From Akkermansiaceae bacterium (lineage in GTDB: Bacteria > Verrucomicrobiota > Verrucomicrobiia > Verrucomicrobiales > Akkermansiaceae): a DNA stretch of 64,000 nt. This document shows, piece after piece, positions 1-10,208 of this stretch. The stretch is from assembly GCA_013041925.1 (NCBI GenBank), contig JABDRB010000011.1, positions 186,001 to 250,000 of the forward strand. The letters run 5' to 3'. The first letter of the stretch is position 1. Each line of letters opens with the position of its first letter. The position numbers and the translations under genes were made by a program. A model generated the notes under the pieces. It was not told where the DNA came from. It saw only the letters and a list, made by a program, of their open reading frames with translations, and did not search any database.

Positions 1-169
1 GTGACGCTTCACGCTCCCAATCCGAATGCGGAAAGGTCACAGAGGGGTCCATGTACTGGGTCGAGCGCTCGAGCTTGCGGTATTCGGGCGCTTGATCGTA
101 ACTGAGAAGCAATGAGGGGTCCGCTGCCATTGCAGTGAGTGGCAGCCATGCGATCATGAGAAATTTCAT
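1..169 (-). CDS. Secreted protein, N-terminal part only (runs off left edge)
   Basis: The reverse strand from 169 reads an open frame to the window edge, about 56 codons. It begins with a short signal peptide (basic MK, hydrophobic core, likely cleavage after AMA before ADPSLLLSY) and continues with a polar, charged stretch. An in-frame stop lies just upstream of the ATG, so 169 is the first usable start. It is divergent from the desaturase on the other strand. The visible part matches no family I recognise; only export from the cytoplasm can be supported. Confidence 0.6.
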   Translation of the reverse strand, partial: MKFLMIAWLPLTAMAADPSLLLSYDQAPEYRKLERSTQYMDPSVTFPHSDWEREAS

Positions 170-327
170 AAAAAAAACATGCAACGATGATGGCAACAAT
201 TCAAGTGAAACCGAGCAGGGTAGTGGCCGCGCGGGGGCATCCCTCTGCGGAGCAGGCTGCATAGAAGCCATTGGCACGACACGCTTCTATTCGGCCACAA
301 AAAAAAGCTAATTTGGTTGTCGTCGCA

Positions 328-1404
328 ATGAATTTCATCGATTATGGCTCACTCGTGAGCACGGAAACAACCATCGACAAGTCTGACGTCTACAAAGATC
401 CTAAGGCATGGCGGAAAATTGTGGTGAAATACCAGAAGCCCTGCCGCAAAAAAGCCATCGGGCAGATTGCCAACACCCTGCTCCCAATGCTCGCGCTTTG
501 GGTGGCGATGGCCTTTGTCTACGATATTTCCTACTGGCTGACTATTCCCCTAATCCTCCTCACCGCAGGTCTGACCGTGAGAACCTTTATCATTTTTCAT
601 GACTGTGGCCACCAGTCGTTTTTTAAATCCCGTAAAGCCAACGACATCGTGGGTTACTTCATGGGGGTTCTGACCTTTACTCCCTACCGGTTCTGGCATT
701 GGGAACATGGCATCCACCACTCAACGGCAGGCGATCTAGACGGGCGCGCCGAAGGCGACATCTGGACCATGACGGTAAAGGAATACGAAGCCTCCTCCAA
801 GGGCATGAGATTCGCTTACCGTCTCGTCCGCAGCCCACTCATTCTGTTTACGATCGCACCGATGTTCCTGTTTCTGGTCTGGCAGCGGTTTTCATCGAAA
901 AAAGCCAAGAGAAAAGACCGCCTGTCTGTGGTCTGGACCAATATCGGCATCGCCGCCATGGTCGCCATCGGCTGCTACCTGCTCGGGTGGCAAAAATACG
1001 TCATTTTGCAACTCAGTGTCTGCGCAATATCAACCACGGCAGGCGTATGGATGTTCTATGTCCAACACCAATTTGAGGACGTCTACTGGGCCCGCAAAGA
1101 AGAGTGGAACTTCGCCGCAGCCGCGCTCGAAGGCAGCTCATTTTACAAACTCCCCAAAATCCTCCAGTGGTTCTCTGGCAACATAGGATTCCACCACATC
1201 CACCACCTCAGTTCCCGTATTCCCAACTACCGGCTTGAGGAGTGCCATAACGCTGAACCCTTGTTCCAACAAGTCCCCTGCCTAACGATCCGGACCAGCT
1301 TGACATGCACCCAATACCGACTCCTTGATGAAGACAATAACCGTCTGGTCGGATTTAACTACCTCAAGGAATACCGGAAAAATCAGCAGGAAAAAGCGGC
1401 CTAA
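328..1404 (+). CDS. Membrane fatty acid desaturase (delta-12/omega-6 type)
   Basis: An integral-membrane di-iron desaturase that introduces a second double bond into membrane acyl chains. Three histidine boxes are visible: HDCGH, HWEHGIHH and HHIHH near the C-terminus, separated by hydrophobic segments as in the DesA/omega-6 family. The frame is open from 271, but the ATG at 328 (MNFIDYG) gives a normal length of 358 residues and removes an arginine/lysine-rich lead that looks untranslated; neither start has a Shine-Dalgarno motif. It is followed 19 bases later by truC. Together with the delta-9-type enzyme at 32214 it suggests the cell makes di-unsaturated lipids (inference). Confidence 0.85.
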   Translation: MNFIDYGSLVSTETTIDKSDVYKDPKAWRKIVVKYQKPCRKKAIGQIANTLLPMLALWVAMAFVYDISYWLTIPLILLTAGLTVRTFIIFHDCGHQSFFKSRKANDIVGYFMGVLTFTPYRFWHWEHGIHHSTAGDLDGRAEGDIWTMTVKEYEASSKGMRFAYRLVRSPLILFTIAPMFLFLVWQRFSSKKAKRKDRLSVVWTNIGIAAMVAIGCYLLGWQKYVILQLSVCAISTTAGVWMFYVQHQFEDVYWARKEEWNFAAAALEGSSFYKLPKILQWFSGNIGFHHIHHLSSRIPNYRLEECHNAEPLFQQVPCLTIRTSLTCTQYRLLDEDNNRLVGFNYLKEYRKNQQEKAA

Positions 1405-1423
1405 TCACCGTCAGGTTTTCCCA

Positions 1424-2122
1424 ATGGACGATGCCTCACCTCCTCTGACCATCCTCTACCAAGACGATTGGTTGGTGGCCGTGGATAAACCCGCAGGGCA
1501 CCTTGTCCACCCCGCGAACACCCCCACCGCCGGCGATCAGGTCACCATGAAGATCCTCAGGGATCAGATCGGCCAGCACGTCCACCCGATTCACCGGTTA
1601 GATCGCCCCACAACCGGCGTCTTACTCTTCGGGCTCGATCCAAAAATAGCCCACCAGCTGCACAAAGCACTGGAACGGCATCAAATACAAAAATCCTACC
1701 GTGCTATTGTCCACGGCCTCGCCCCGTCTGAACCATGGCATTGCCGTGAGCCGATCCAAAAATCAGCCCAAGCACCTGCCCGCGAGGCTCACACAAGCTT
1801 CAAACGTCTGGACATCTGCCAACCCCAATCTCTACAAGATCTAGAAACTGACACCCTCTCGCTGATCGATGCCACACCGCACACGGGACGCTACCACCAA
1901 ATCCGCCGGCACCTCCTGCACGCCGCCTTACCCATCGTTGGCGACTACCGTTATGCGGGTATCGAAATATCAAACCAGTTAGGGAGCTTACTCGGCACCG
2001 GCACACGGATGCTGCTCCAAGCAAAGCGGCTCACCTTGACCCACCCCGTCAGCAATCAGGAACTCATCATCGAAGCTCCCGTGGACCCCTATTTCCTACA
2101 CTGCTTCCCCAACCTCAACTAA
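1424..2122 (+). CDS. truC: tRNA pseudouridine synthase, TruC type (RluA family)
   Basis: Isomerises a uridine to pseudouridine in RNA; the closest family I recognise is TruC, which modifies U65 of tRNA. The catalytic motif HRLDRPTTG with its aspartate is present, as are the TruC-like DQIGQHV stretch just before it and the QIRRHL motif in the C-terminal half. Length (232 residues) suits the single-domain TruC without an S4 domain. The open frame starts at 1325 inside the desaturase, but the ATG at 1424, right before the conserved ILYQDDWLVAVDKP segment, is the sensible start. It lies 6 bases ahead of the helicase gene, so the two are probably cotranscribed. Confidence 0.88.
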   Translation: MDDASPPLTILYQDDWLVAVDKPAGHLVHPANTPTAGDQVTMKILRDQIGQHVHPIHRLDRPTTGVLLFGLDPKIAHQLHKALERHQIQKSYRAIVHGLAPSEPWHCREPIQKSAQAPAREAHTSFKRLDICQPQSLQDLETDTLSLIDATPHTGRYHQIRRHLLHAALPIVGDYRYAGIEISNQLGSLLGTGTRMLLQAKRLTLTHPVSNQELIIEAPVDPYFLHCFPNLN

Positions 2123-2128
2123 CGCAAG

Positions 2129-4696
2129 ATGAAGCTCACTCCCCCCGCAGGCACGTTCACCAACGATGACACCCTGAACCACTTTCTCGACTACCTCATC
2201 GCCTCGGGTATTGAGCCCTATGACCACCAAGAGGAGGCCATCCTCGAACTCTTCGCCGGCAATAACCTCATCCTCAATACACCCACGGGATCAGGTAAAT
2301 CGCTGGTAGCACTCGCACTTCACTACCAATCTCTCTGCGCAGGAAATACCTCCTATTACACCGTCCCGATCAAAGCTCTCTCCAATGAGAAATTCCTCTC
2401 ACTGTGCGAAACCTTCGGCCCAGAAAATGTCGGCATGATCACTGGCGATGCCACCGTGAACCCGACAGCCCCCATCATCTGCTGCACCGCAGAAATTCTT
2501 GCCAACCTTGCCCTGCGCGAGGGCGCCGATGCCAAGGTTCATGATGTCATCATGGACGAGTTCCACTACTACTCAGATCACGAACGGGGTGTCGCATGGC
2601 AACTGCCCCTCCTGACTCTGCCACAGTCGCGTTTCCTGCTGATGTCCGCCACCATAGGCGACACTCAGTTTTTCCAAGAATCCATCACCAAGCTCAACGG
2701 CAAGGCGACCTCTCTCGTCCAGTCCGATCAACGCCCAGTCCCCCTCGAGTTTGACTACTCAGAACTCCCACTGACAGAAAAAGTGACCGAGCTCGTCGAG
2801 CAACACAAAGCCCCCGTCTACCTCGTGCATTTCGCCCAACGTGCGTGCGCAGAATCCGCCCAAGCTCTGCTCTCAAGCAACTTCTGCACCAAGGACGAGA
2901 AACGAAGCATCGCCGAGGCCCTGCAACAGGCGAACTTCCATTCCCCCTACGGAAAAGAGGTCAGCAAGCTGCTGCGCCACGGCATTGGTATCCATCACGC
3001 TGGGCTCCTGCCGAAATACCGACTCATCGTCGAGAAACTCACCCAGCAGGGATTACTCAAAGTCATCTGCGGCACCGACACGCTCGGTGTAGGTGTCAAC
3101 GTCCCGATCCGCTCCGTCCTCTTTACCCAACTTTGCAAATACGATGGCACTGGGACAAAAATCCTGTCCGTCCGCGACTTCAAACAAATCTCAGGCCGTG
3201 CTGGTCGGCGCGGCTTCGATGACGTCGGCCACGTCGTCGCCCAAGCACCCGCCCACGTCATCGAAAACATGCGGCTCGAAGCCAAGGCCGCCGCATCCGC
3301 CAAAAAGAAAAAGGTCATCAAAAAAAAGCCTCCCGAAAAGGGGGTTGTCGCATGGACCCGCGACACCTTCCGCAAGCTTCAGACATCCCCGCCCGAACCT
3401 CTGGTCTCCAGCTTTAAACTCCACCATAACATCATGCTCAACCTGCTTGATCGACCCAATGAAGACGGCTGCGCCGAGCTCAAACGACTGATCGAAGCCA
3501 GCCACGAATCCGAGTCGTCCAAGAAAAAAATCCGCCAGCACGCCCGCTCGATGTTTATCGCCCTCGTCCGAGGTGGTGTCCTAACCATCATCCCACCAGC
3601 CGAGCGTGCCGCACGGGAACACCCCCCCAAAGTCCAACTCCATGTCGACCTCCAGGATGATTTCACCATGAATCAGACACTCGGACTCTACCTCATCGAA
3701 ACCCTGCCCGAACTCGACATCGACGCCCCAGAATACGCACTCAACGTCATCTCACTGGCCGAGGCCATCCTCGAACACCCCTTCGCCATCCTCAGAGCGC
3801 AAGTGCACCAACTCAAAACGGACCTTATCAATGAGCTCAAAGCCGAGGGTGTCGATTACGACGCCCGCATGGACCGACTCGACGAGGTCACCCACCCGAT
3901 GCCCGGCAAGGATTTTATCTACGACACCTATAATGCCTTCCAAGTCAAGCACCCGTGGGTGGGGTCAGAAAACATCCGACCCAAATCCATTGCACGCGAA
4001 ATGTTTGAGGACTACATGTCGTTTGAAGACTACATCCGAAAATATAAGTTAGAGAGGTCAGAAGCCATCCTACTGCGTCACCTCAGTGAGGTCTACAAGG
4101 TGATCAACCAGACCGTCCCGCCTGCCCTGAAAACCGACGCCGTGCTCGAAGCCGAGCGATACCTCAAAGACCACCTGACCTCGGTCGACTCCAGCCTGAT
4201 CGACGAGTGGGAACTCATGCGCGACCCTAGCTATATACCCGCCGAGCAACGAGCCCGAAGCAACGTTCAAACCGCCTCCCAACAGCGGCCTCTCACCCAA
4301 GACAAGGCCAAGCTCACCCGTCTAGTTCACCATCAGATCTTCACCGCAGTCAAGCACCTCGCCCACGATAACCTGACCGGATTCCTCAGCATCTTTGAAT
4401 CCGACCCGTCAACAGAGACGCCATGGTCCGCATCCCGGCTCGATGAAACCCTCAATCACTACTACGATCACCACCTCAGAATCAGGCTCGACCCCGAGGC
4501 ACGCAACCTCAAACATACCCACATCGAAATCCTAGCCGAAACGTCGCAGTGGCGTGTCTCCCAGACTCTCTGTGACCCTGACTCACTCAACGACTGGTCG
4601 CTCACCATCATCCTCGACCTCAAAAAATCCGACCAACTCGATCAACCGGTTTTATTTCTGAAAGAGTTCGCTCCAATCTCCGATATCTTCTCATAA
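2129..4696 (+). CDS. DEAD/DEAH-box RNA helicase of the Ski2/Mtr4-like group with C-terminal DUF3516
   Basis: An 855-residue superfamily 2 helicase. Walker A (TPTGSGKS, about residues 51-58), the Walker B box DEFH (143-146), SAT (173-175) and motif [12 protein letters not shown] (353-362) are all intact, giving two RecA domains in the first ~380 residues. A lysine-rich linker ([10 protein letters not shown]) follows, then a long helical region resembling the DUF3516 C-terminus known from actinobacterial and other bacterial helicases. The likely role is ATP-driven unwinding in RNA processing or decay. It sits between truC and the sulfatase with very short gaps (6 and 23 bases). The substrate cannot be read from the sequence. 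Confidence 0.85.
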   Translation: MKLTPPAGTFTNDDTLNHFLDYLIASGIEPYDHQEEAILELFAGNNLILNTPTGSGKSLVALALHYQSLCAGNTSYYTVPIKALSNEKFLSLCETFGPENVGMITGDATVNPTAPIICCTAEILANLALREGADAKVHDVIMDEFHYYSDHERGVAWQLPLLTLPQSRFLLMSATIGDTQFFQESITKLNGKATSLVQSDQRPVPLEFDYSELPLTEKVTELVEQHKAPVYLVHFAQRACAESAQALLSSNFCTKDEKRSIAEALQQANFHSPYGKEVSKLLRHGIGIHHAGLLPKYRLIVEKLTQQGLLKVICGTDTLGVGVNVPIRSVLFTQLCKYDGTGTKILSVRDFKQISGRAGRRGFDDVGHVVAQAPAHVIENMRLEAKAAASAKKKKVIKKKPPEKGVVAWTRDTFRKLQTSPPEPLVSSFKLHHNIMLNLLDRPNEDGCAELKRLIEASHESESSKKKIRQHARSMFIALVRGGVLTIIPPAERAAREHPPKVQLHVDLQDDFTMNQTLGLYLIETLPELDIDAPEYALNVISLAEAILEHPFAILRAQVHQLKTDLINELKAEGVDYDARMDRLDEVTHPMPGKDFIYDTYNAFQVKHPWVGSENIRPKSIAREMFEDYMSFEDYIRKYKLERSEAILLRHLSEVYKVINQTVPPALKTDAVLEAERYLKDHLTSVDSSLIDEWELMRDPSYIPAEQRARSNVQTASQQRPLTQDKAKLTRLVHHQIFTAVKHLAHDNLTGFLSIFESDPSTETPWSASRLDETLNHYYDHHLRIRLDPEARNLKHTHIEILAETSQWRVSQTLCDPDSLNDWSLTIILDLKKSDQLDQPVLFLKEFAPISDIFS

Positions 4697-4719
4697 CACT
4701 CTCCTCCCATCATAAGATC

Positions 4720-6144
4720 ATGAAATTACCCATCCTCCTTACTTTGCTCATCGCATTGACTGGTCACGCTGCACAAAAACCCAATATCATCTATATACTC
4801 GCCGACGACCTCGGCTACGGCGACCTCGGATGTTACGGACAAAAAGTCATCCAAACACCACGGCTTGACCAAATGGCGGCCGAAGGACTGCGCTTCACCC
4901 AACACTACTCCGGCAGCACCGTCTGTGGCCCGTCACGTAGCTGTATGCTCACCGGAAAACACACCGGCCATAGCTACGTCCGCGGCAACGGCCACCTGCA
5001 AATGCGTCTCGACCCGCACGACGAAATCTTCCCCAAGGCACTGCAACAAGCAGGATACCACACCGCCATGATCGGGAAATCCGGGCTCGGATGCAACACC
5101 GACGACGCCACCCTGCCCAATGCCAAAGGATTCGACTATTTCTTCGGATTCACATCACACACTCAGGCTCACTGGTATTTCCCCGAGTACCTATGGCGTA
5201 ACAGCGAAAAAATCAACTACTCGAACAACACCCTGCATGCCGGTGACCACTACAGCTCAGAACTCGTAATCAACGAAGCACTCCAATACATTGAACAACA
5301 AAAAGACGGGCCCTTTTTTCTTCACCTTGCCTTCCAAATCCCCCACGCCAGCCTCCGCGCTAAAGAGGAATGGAAAGCCAAATACCGTCCGATTCTGAAA
5401 GAAACACTGCTGCCACCAAAAACAGAACATCCTCACTACTCCTACGAACGCGAACCCAAAACCACCTACGCTGCCATGGTATCCTACATGGATCACAACG
5501 TCGGTCTGGTAATCGACAAGCTCAACGAGCTCGGTATCGCCGAGAACACCCTCGTCATGTTCTCCAGCGACAACGGCGCCATGGAGGAGGGAGGGCATAC
5601 CATCAAGGCCTTTAACTCAAGCGGCGATCTCCGCGGAGGAAAACGTGACCTCTATGAAGGGGGCGTGCGCACCCCCACCCTCGCCTGGTGGCCAGGGAAA
5701 ATTGCACCTGGCCGAACCTCCGACCACCTCTCCGCATTCTGGGATATTTCTGCGACGATGCGCGATCTTGCCGGAGCCCGACCTCAAGCCGATACCGATG
5801 GAATCACCATGACCCCAACCTTGCTCGGCAAGCCGGGGCAAAAAAAACACAGCTACCTCTACTGGGAGTTCCATGAACGGAACGGCAAACGGGGTATCCG
5901 CCAAGGGAAATGGAAACTCATCCTGCTCAAAACAGGCACCATCCGCCATCCTAAACCCGAACTCTACAACCTCGAAAATGACCCGTCAGAACAACATAAT
6001 GTGGCCCAACATAACCCCGAGGTCGTTTCCCAACTCCTCAAATCTATGGACGCAGCCCACTCTCTATCAGAACATAAAAACTTCCGCCTCGCCACCGAAA
6101 AACCCAAAAAAGTTTCCAACCCACATCGGAAAAGCCACCCGTAG
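4720..6144 (+). CDS. Secreted sulfatase (arylsulfatase, family S1)
   Basis: Hydrolyses sulfate esters, probably on a sulfated polysaccharide or glycoside outside the cytoplasm. A signal peptide (MKLPILLTLLIALTGHA) precedes the metal-binding LADDLGYGDLG stretch. The formylglycine signature CGPSR (about 69-73) has cysteine in the residue to be oxidised, so a formylglycine-generating enzyme is needed. GKSGLG and SSDNGA supply further active-site residues. Length 474 is normal for S1. It ends 14 bases from the convergent M20 gene. Substrate is unknown; the neighbouring Gfo/Idh and esterase genes suggest glycan degradation (inference). Confidence 0.9.
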   Translation: MKLPILLTLLIALTGHAAQKPNIIYILADDLGYGDLGCYGQKVIQTPRLDQMAAEGLRFTQHYSGSTVCGPSRSCMLTGKHTGHSYVRGNGHLQMRLDPHDEIFPKALQQAGYHTAMIGKSGLGCNTDDATLPNAKGFDYFFGFTSHTQAHWYFPEYLWRNSEKINYSNNTLHAGDHYSSELVINEALQYIEQQKDGPFFLHLAFQIPHASLRAKEEWKAKYRPILKETLLPPKTEHPHYSYEREPKTTYAAMVSYMDHNVGLVIDKLNELGIAENTLVMFSSDNGAMEEGGHTIKAFNSSGDLRGGKRDLYEGGVRTPTLAWWPGKIAPGRTSDHLSAFWDISATMRDLAGARPQADTDGITMTPTLLGKPGQKKHSYLYWEFHERNGKRGIRQGKWKLILLKTGTIRHPKPELYNLENDPSEQHNVAQHNPEVVSQLLKSMDAAHSLSEHKNFRLATEKPKKVSNPHRKSHP

Positions 6145-6158
6145 TCGGCACCACCTGC

Positions 6159-7292
6159 TCATCGCACACACGCACATTTCTTGCGGATATACTCGAGGCA
6201 GATGTGAAAATACGAAACCATTGAGTCGATTTCTATCCACTCATCCCGGCCATGCAAGTTGCCCACCTCGGGGCGCGAGATCACGACCGGTATCCCGAAG
6301 TCACAGAAAAATCGGCCATCACTCCCGCCCGATGATCGGACGAGTTTCGCTTTTTTCCCCGTCACCGATTCCGTGACACGCAAAAAATCATCATCCGGTG
6401 CCAGATGGGTGGGCTCGGCGGATATGATCGGCTCTGCAACCACACCCTCACTCAACATCCCACGGATATCTGCCACGATCTGATCCGCTGTCAGCGGCGG
6501 AACAAACCGGATATCCAAAACGGCAGACGCCGACTCTGGTATCATGTTAGGACTATCGTTGACCGTTTCAATCATCGTTTTTACACAGGTTGAAAACCAA
6601 TGCGAATCAGCATTGCATGGATCCTCTTCACCTAATGAAACGGGGTCAAAATACGTTTTTATCGTCTCCAGTGAATCTGTGAGTTCCTCCAAGGCATTCA
6701 CTCCCAACCACGGCCGGGCAGCGTGGGCGGACACACCGGACGATGTCACCTTCAGGTGGATAATCCCCTTTTCCTCGACAATAATTTCGTTAAGCGAGCC
6801 ACCATCGGGAATCACCGCTTCACCACAGCGCAAGCCCTCATCTTCCACCAAATATTTCACTCCATTTTCACCGCCTATCTCTTCGTCCGAGGTAATCACA
6901 ACCCCCACGGACGAACCCGGACACTCGCGCCCTAGGTTCCTTACCAGTTCGATCATAATGGCAAGCTGCCCTTTCATATCGCCCGATCCAGGCCCAACAA
7001 TCTTCCCCTCACGTATATCGGACCGGTAGCTATCAGGTTCTGGGTGATGCACGACATCAAGGTGGCCACAAAGTAAAACCTCAGGCCGGCTCACCCCCAC
7101 AGGTAACGCCAACAACGATTCATAACCATTTTTTTCAAACATCGATATCTCTATGTCAGGCACCTCCTCGAGATGGTTGCGGATGAGATGAAAACATCGC
7201 CGCCGCTCGCTGAAACAGTCATCCGTGCTTTCAATCAACATCAGGTCACGGGTCAGCTGAATCAGTCGTTCTCTTAAATGGGGTTCATCCAT
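6159..7292 (-). CDS. M20-family metallohydrolase (ArgE/DapE/CPG2-like amidohydrolase)
   Basis: A zinc amidohydrolase that cleaves an amide next to a carboxylate, as in deacylases, dipeptidases and DapE. Metal-site motifs are complete: GHLDVV, GSGDMKG, the catalytic SDEEIGG, an IPDGGS aspartate and a C-terminal NLHGRDE histidine. A central dimerisation domain with GVSAHAARP is also present. The frame opens with GTG at 7298; the ATG two codons later (7292) is the more likely start. It begins 21 bases after the stop of the ATP-grasp gene on the same strand, so the two are almost certainly translated from one mRNA. No signal peptide is present, so it should be cytoplasmic. The exact substrate cannot be told from family motifs. 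Confidence 0.85.
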   Translation of the reverse strand: MDEPHLRERLIQLTRDLMLIESTDDCFSERRRCFHLIRNHLEEVPDIEISMFEKNGYESLLALPVGVSRPEVLLCGHLDVVHHPEPDSYRSDIREGKIVGPGSGDMKGQLAIMIELVRNLGRECPGSSVGVVITSDEEIGGENGVKYLVEDEGLRCGEAVIPDGGSLNEIIVEEKGIIHLKVTSSGVSAHAARPWLGVNALEELTDSLETIKTYFDPVSLGEEDPCNADSHWFSTCVKTMIETVNDSPNMIPESASAVLDIRFVPPLTADQIVADIRGMLSEGVVAEPIISAEPTHLAPDDDFLRVTESVTGKKAKLVRSSGGSDGRFFCDFGIPVVISRPEVGNLHGRDEWIEIDSMVSYFHICLEYIRKKCACVR

Positions 7293-7313
7293 GGTCACTG
7301 GGGGTCAATTGGT

Positions 7314-8711
7314 TTAGTCGCGGTCCGTCAAGCAGGGTAAATTCATCATGATCGTTTCTAATAATAACTTACTCTCGCTAACCGATGGAGCAAGAAAGAG
7401 AAACTGCCCTTTGTGAACCAATCCATCATCCCCCGTGTTGAAGTTCACCGGAAACACCCCAGCCCGATGCCCATCGGGCACCCACAAGCAGTCCGATCCA
7501 TGCAGTAACTCCATCAATTCTCCGCCTAGCAGCGGTGTATCCAGCCTCAAATTCCGCAGTAACCACGCACCATCGGGATTATAATGATGCGCCAAGACAC
7601 AGGGGTAGGTAGCCCCCGTCACCCGTGCATTTAATTCACACACATAAACGCAAAACTCACCGTCATTACGCTCCACCCATAAAAAATCCACACTCGCCGT
7701 CCCACGGTATCCACGGCGATGCAGCCACCTCGCAGCCACCCCCGCCTGATGAAACAGCTCGCCACGCCCGTCAGCATGCTCCGCCAGATACGTAGGCGGC
7801 GACTCATTTCCCTCGTGCACACTTTCATCACTGAGAATCTGCTCGGTCACATCATAAATCACCACCTGATCGTCATTTAAAAAGAGCTGCACACTCGGAC
7901 TACGCACCGACTTCACTCCAAGGTTCCCAGCTTGAATCCACCCTTGGATGAGACACGGACCTTCCGTAAAAAAATGCGCCGGCACAGCGGGATCGCCTCC
8001 TCCTCGTCCACGTAATGACGGCACCTTAATTAAACCAATACCCGACGCCCCCATCGGTGCCTTCACTACCGCCGACTCGTATCCCGCACGCCGTAAAGAA
8101 TCCAAGCAACGCTCAACATCACCCGGGCCCTCAGCAATTTCAGTATGCGGCGTTGGCAACCCTTGGCTTTTTAAATGCTCATACAACATCCACTTGTTAT
8201 TCCCCGACTGACTCCCCGCGACCGTCGAAAATGTCCGCATACCCACCAAGCCAGCCAGCCCGGCAAGGGTCGCATCGGTCACATAGCCATCCATCCGTCC
8301 AGCCGGATGGTCACGCAATATCTCCAACAAACCATGACAGGCCACCCCCTGATCTCGGATCTGCCGCCCGATCTGTTCGTAATCACGATGCGGGAGAATC
8401 GCCACCTCAGGCAATGTCAACCCGGCAACCTCCTCAAAATAACGTTTCAGCACAGGGTCAGGCTCACGCTCAAGAACCAGCAGATTACGTTCCGGCCCAG
8501 CATAGAGCAAATCCACAATAGGAAGTAGTCGACCGCCATACGAATCCATCTCCCCAACCGTATCCGAGAGCATTTTTGCCTCCTCCTTGTTATCAAAAAA
8601 CAACCCAAGCAGATTCGCAACAAATGCCGCGTTCTGATCCCAGAATGCAGGAAGGCGTGCCGTTGATTCCACAACCATCACCTCCGGCACACGAGTAAAA
8701 CAAGGAGCCAT
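7314..8711 (-). CDS. ATP-grasp ligase with an N-terminal pre-ATP-grasp-like domain
   Basis: A 465-residue ATP-grasp enzyme, expected to join a carboxylate, via an acyl-phosphate, to an amine. The ATP-grasp part begins near NNKWMLYEHLKSQGLPTP. It has the nucleotide-binding lysine region SAVVKAPMGASGIGLIK and the metal-binding end CELNARVTGATYP, where Glu and Asn coordinate magnesium. The first ~160 residues form a separate alpha/beta region (for example RNLLVLEREPDPVLKRYFEE) reminiscent of the pre-ATP-grasp domain of PGM1-like peptide ligases; that likeness is tentative. It is the first gene of an operon with the M20 hydrolase. No carrier protein or export gene is adjacent. The product could be a peptide or N-acyl amino acid. 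Confidence 0.7.
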   Translation of the reverse strand: MAPCFTRVPEVMVVESTARLPAFWDQNAAFVANLLGLFFDNKEEAKMLSDTVGEMDSYGGRLLPIVDLLYAGPERNLLVLEREPDPVLKRYFEEVAGLTLPEVAILPHRDYEQIGRQIRDQGVACHGLLEILRDHPAGRMDGYVTDATLAGLAGLVGMRTFSTVAGSQSGNNKWMLYEHLKSQGLPTPHTEIAEGPGDVERCLDSLRRAGYESAVVKAPMGASGIGLIKVPSLRGRGGGDPAVPAHFFTEGPCLIQGWIQAGNLGVKSVRSPSVQLFLNDDQVVIYDVTEQILSDESVHEGNESPPTYLAEHADGRGELFHQAGVAARWLHRRGYRGTASVDFLWVERNDGEFCVYVCELNARVTGATYPCVLAHHYNPDGAWLLRNLRLDTPLLGGELMELLHGSDCLWVPDGHRAGVFPVNFNTGDDGLVHKGQFLFLAPSVSESKLLLETIMMNLPCLTDRD

Positions 8712-8783
8712 TGGCCCACACTACACTCCGCCGCCGTCCATAGCAAGGCACGAAGTTTCTACCTCATCGAAGCCGGCGCGTGA

Positions 8784-10136
8784 TCAGATTTCCCACCCCT
8801 TACGACGTGGGCGTTTGACCCATGCGTTTGCCTCGTCGTGATTGGTGACCTTCATCGCCTTGCCGTCCCACTTGAGCTCATGGCCGGGGAATCGTTTCCC
8901 CAAATTACCCAACAATGCCAGCTCGGTTAATGGACCGGAATAACTGAAGTCCGCACAGGCCGCACGGCCTTCCTTGATCGCATTAATCCAGTCGGGGATA
9001 ATCCCCCCCTTAATTCTTGGCAGGGTTTTTTCGGGACGTTTATAAGCTTTCATAGCCGTTTCTGGGATCAGGCGCGGGCTGTTACCATAGACCCCGGCTC
9101 GAATAATTCCCTTATCACCTTTAAACAGAGTGCCACCACCCGAGGGTAAGCTGCGGCCCTCTTCAAGCTCCTTAGGACGAGGTGGTTCCTGGCCTTCATA
9201 CCAATTGATCGTCAGGGGAGGAAAACCTTCGCGCGCAGGGAATTTAAAAACGACCTTCGCCTTGTCCGGATGGACCTCAGCATTCCCCCCCACAATATCA
9301 GAGCCTTCAATGGAGTCAGGATAGCCCAGTTTCAATGCTGAGAATACGGGATCGAGCGTGTGGGCACCTCGGTCACCCATCATCCCGCAACCAAAGTCCC
9401 ACCAGCAGCGCCAGGTCGATGGGTGGTAGCACCGGTGAAACGGACGCATGGCAGCCGGTCCAATCCAGCTATCCCAGTCGAGCCCCGCAGGAAGTGCTTG
9501 CCCCTCCTTCGGACGATCTTGCAGGATCGAGCTCCAATAAGCATGACCAGGTGGTGAATACATCAGACTGCACCAAGCATCGACCTCACGAATTTCACCG
9601 ATCGCGCCATCGTTGATCCACTCCGTAATCAAGCGGATCCCTTCTTGGGCGTGACCTTGAATTCCCATCTGGCTGACCACGTCATATTTTTTGGCTGCCG
9701 CGGCAAGGATGCGTGCTTCGGAGATATCGTGTGTCAACGGCTTTTGACAGAAAACATGAATCCCTTGTTTCATAGCCGCCATGGCAATGGAGGCATGGGT
9801 GTGATCCGGCGTAGCAATCACCACAGCATCGATATCCTTCATCTCGTCGAACATCACTCGGTAATCCTTGTAACGCTTCGCACTGGGGTGATCCTCAAAT
9901 GCACCGGCGGCAAACTTGTGATCGACATCACACAGGGCGACAATGTTCTCGCCCTTGCAACCCATCATGTTAGACCGCCCTTGATTACCGACACCAATGC
10001 CGGCAATATTGAGTTTGTTGCTGGGAGCATCGGGCCCACCAAGCACACGGCTCGATGCGATCATCGGAAAACCTAACGCCGACGCCGCGACTCCAGTTTT
10101 AAGAAAATGACGACGTGTGAATGCGCTGTTTTTCAT
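8784..10136 (-). CDS. Tat-exported Gfo/Idh/MocA family oxidoreductase
   Basis: An NAD(P)-dependent sugar or sugar-acid oxidoreductase. A twin-arginine leader (TRRHFLKTG followed by a hydrophobic stretch) directs folded export to the periplasm. The Rossmann motif GIGVGNQG, the catalytic-region QKPLTHD (the subfamily variant of EKP) and the C-terminal oxidoreductase domain with GDRGAHTLDPVF are visible. Its length of 450 is typical of the Tat-exported forms that are abundant in Planctomycetes and Verrucomicrobia. It is preceded 72 bases away by a second paralogue on the same strand. Cofactor loading before export and the actual sugar substrate are family inference. Confidence 0.85.
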   Translation of the reverse strand: MKNSAFTRRHFLKTGVAASALGFPMIASSRVLGGPDAPSNKLNIAGIGVGNQGRSNMMGCKGENIVALCDVDHKFAAGAFEDHPSAKRYKDYRVMFDEMKDIDAVVIATPDHTHASIAMAAMKQGIHVFCQKPLTHDISEARILAAAAKKYDVVSQMGIQGHAQEGIRLITEWINDGAIGEIREVDAWCSLMYSPPGHAYWSSILQDRPKEGQALPAGLDWDSWIGPAAMRPFHRCYHPSTWRCWWDFGCGMMGDRGAHTLDPVFSALKLGYPDSIEGSDIVGGNAEVHPDKAKVVFKFPAREGFPPLTINWYEGQEPPRPKELEEGRSLPSGGGTLFKGDKGIIRAGVYGNSPRLIPETAMKAYKRPEKTLPRIKGGIIPDWINAIKEGRAACADFSYSGPLTELALLGNLGKRFPGHELKWDGKAMKVTNHDEANAWVKRPRRKGWEI

Positions 10137-10208
10137 CGGTTGATTGTAGGTGCCTAAAATGATCCGTAACCCCCATTAAGAGGATTATGATGCTAAAAAA
10201 TCAACGGC

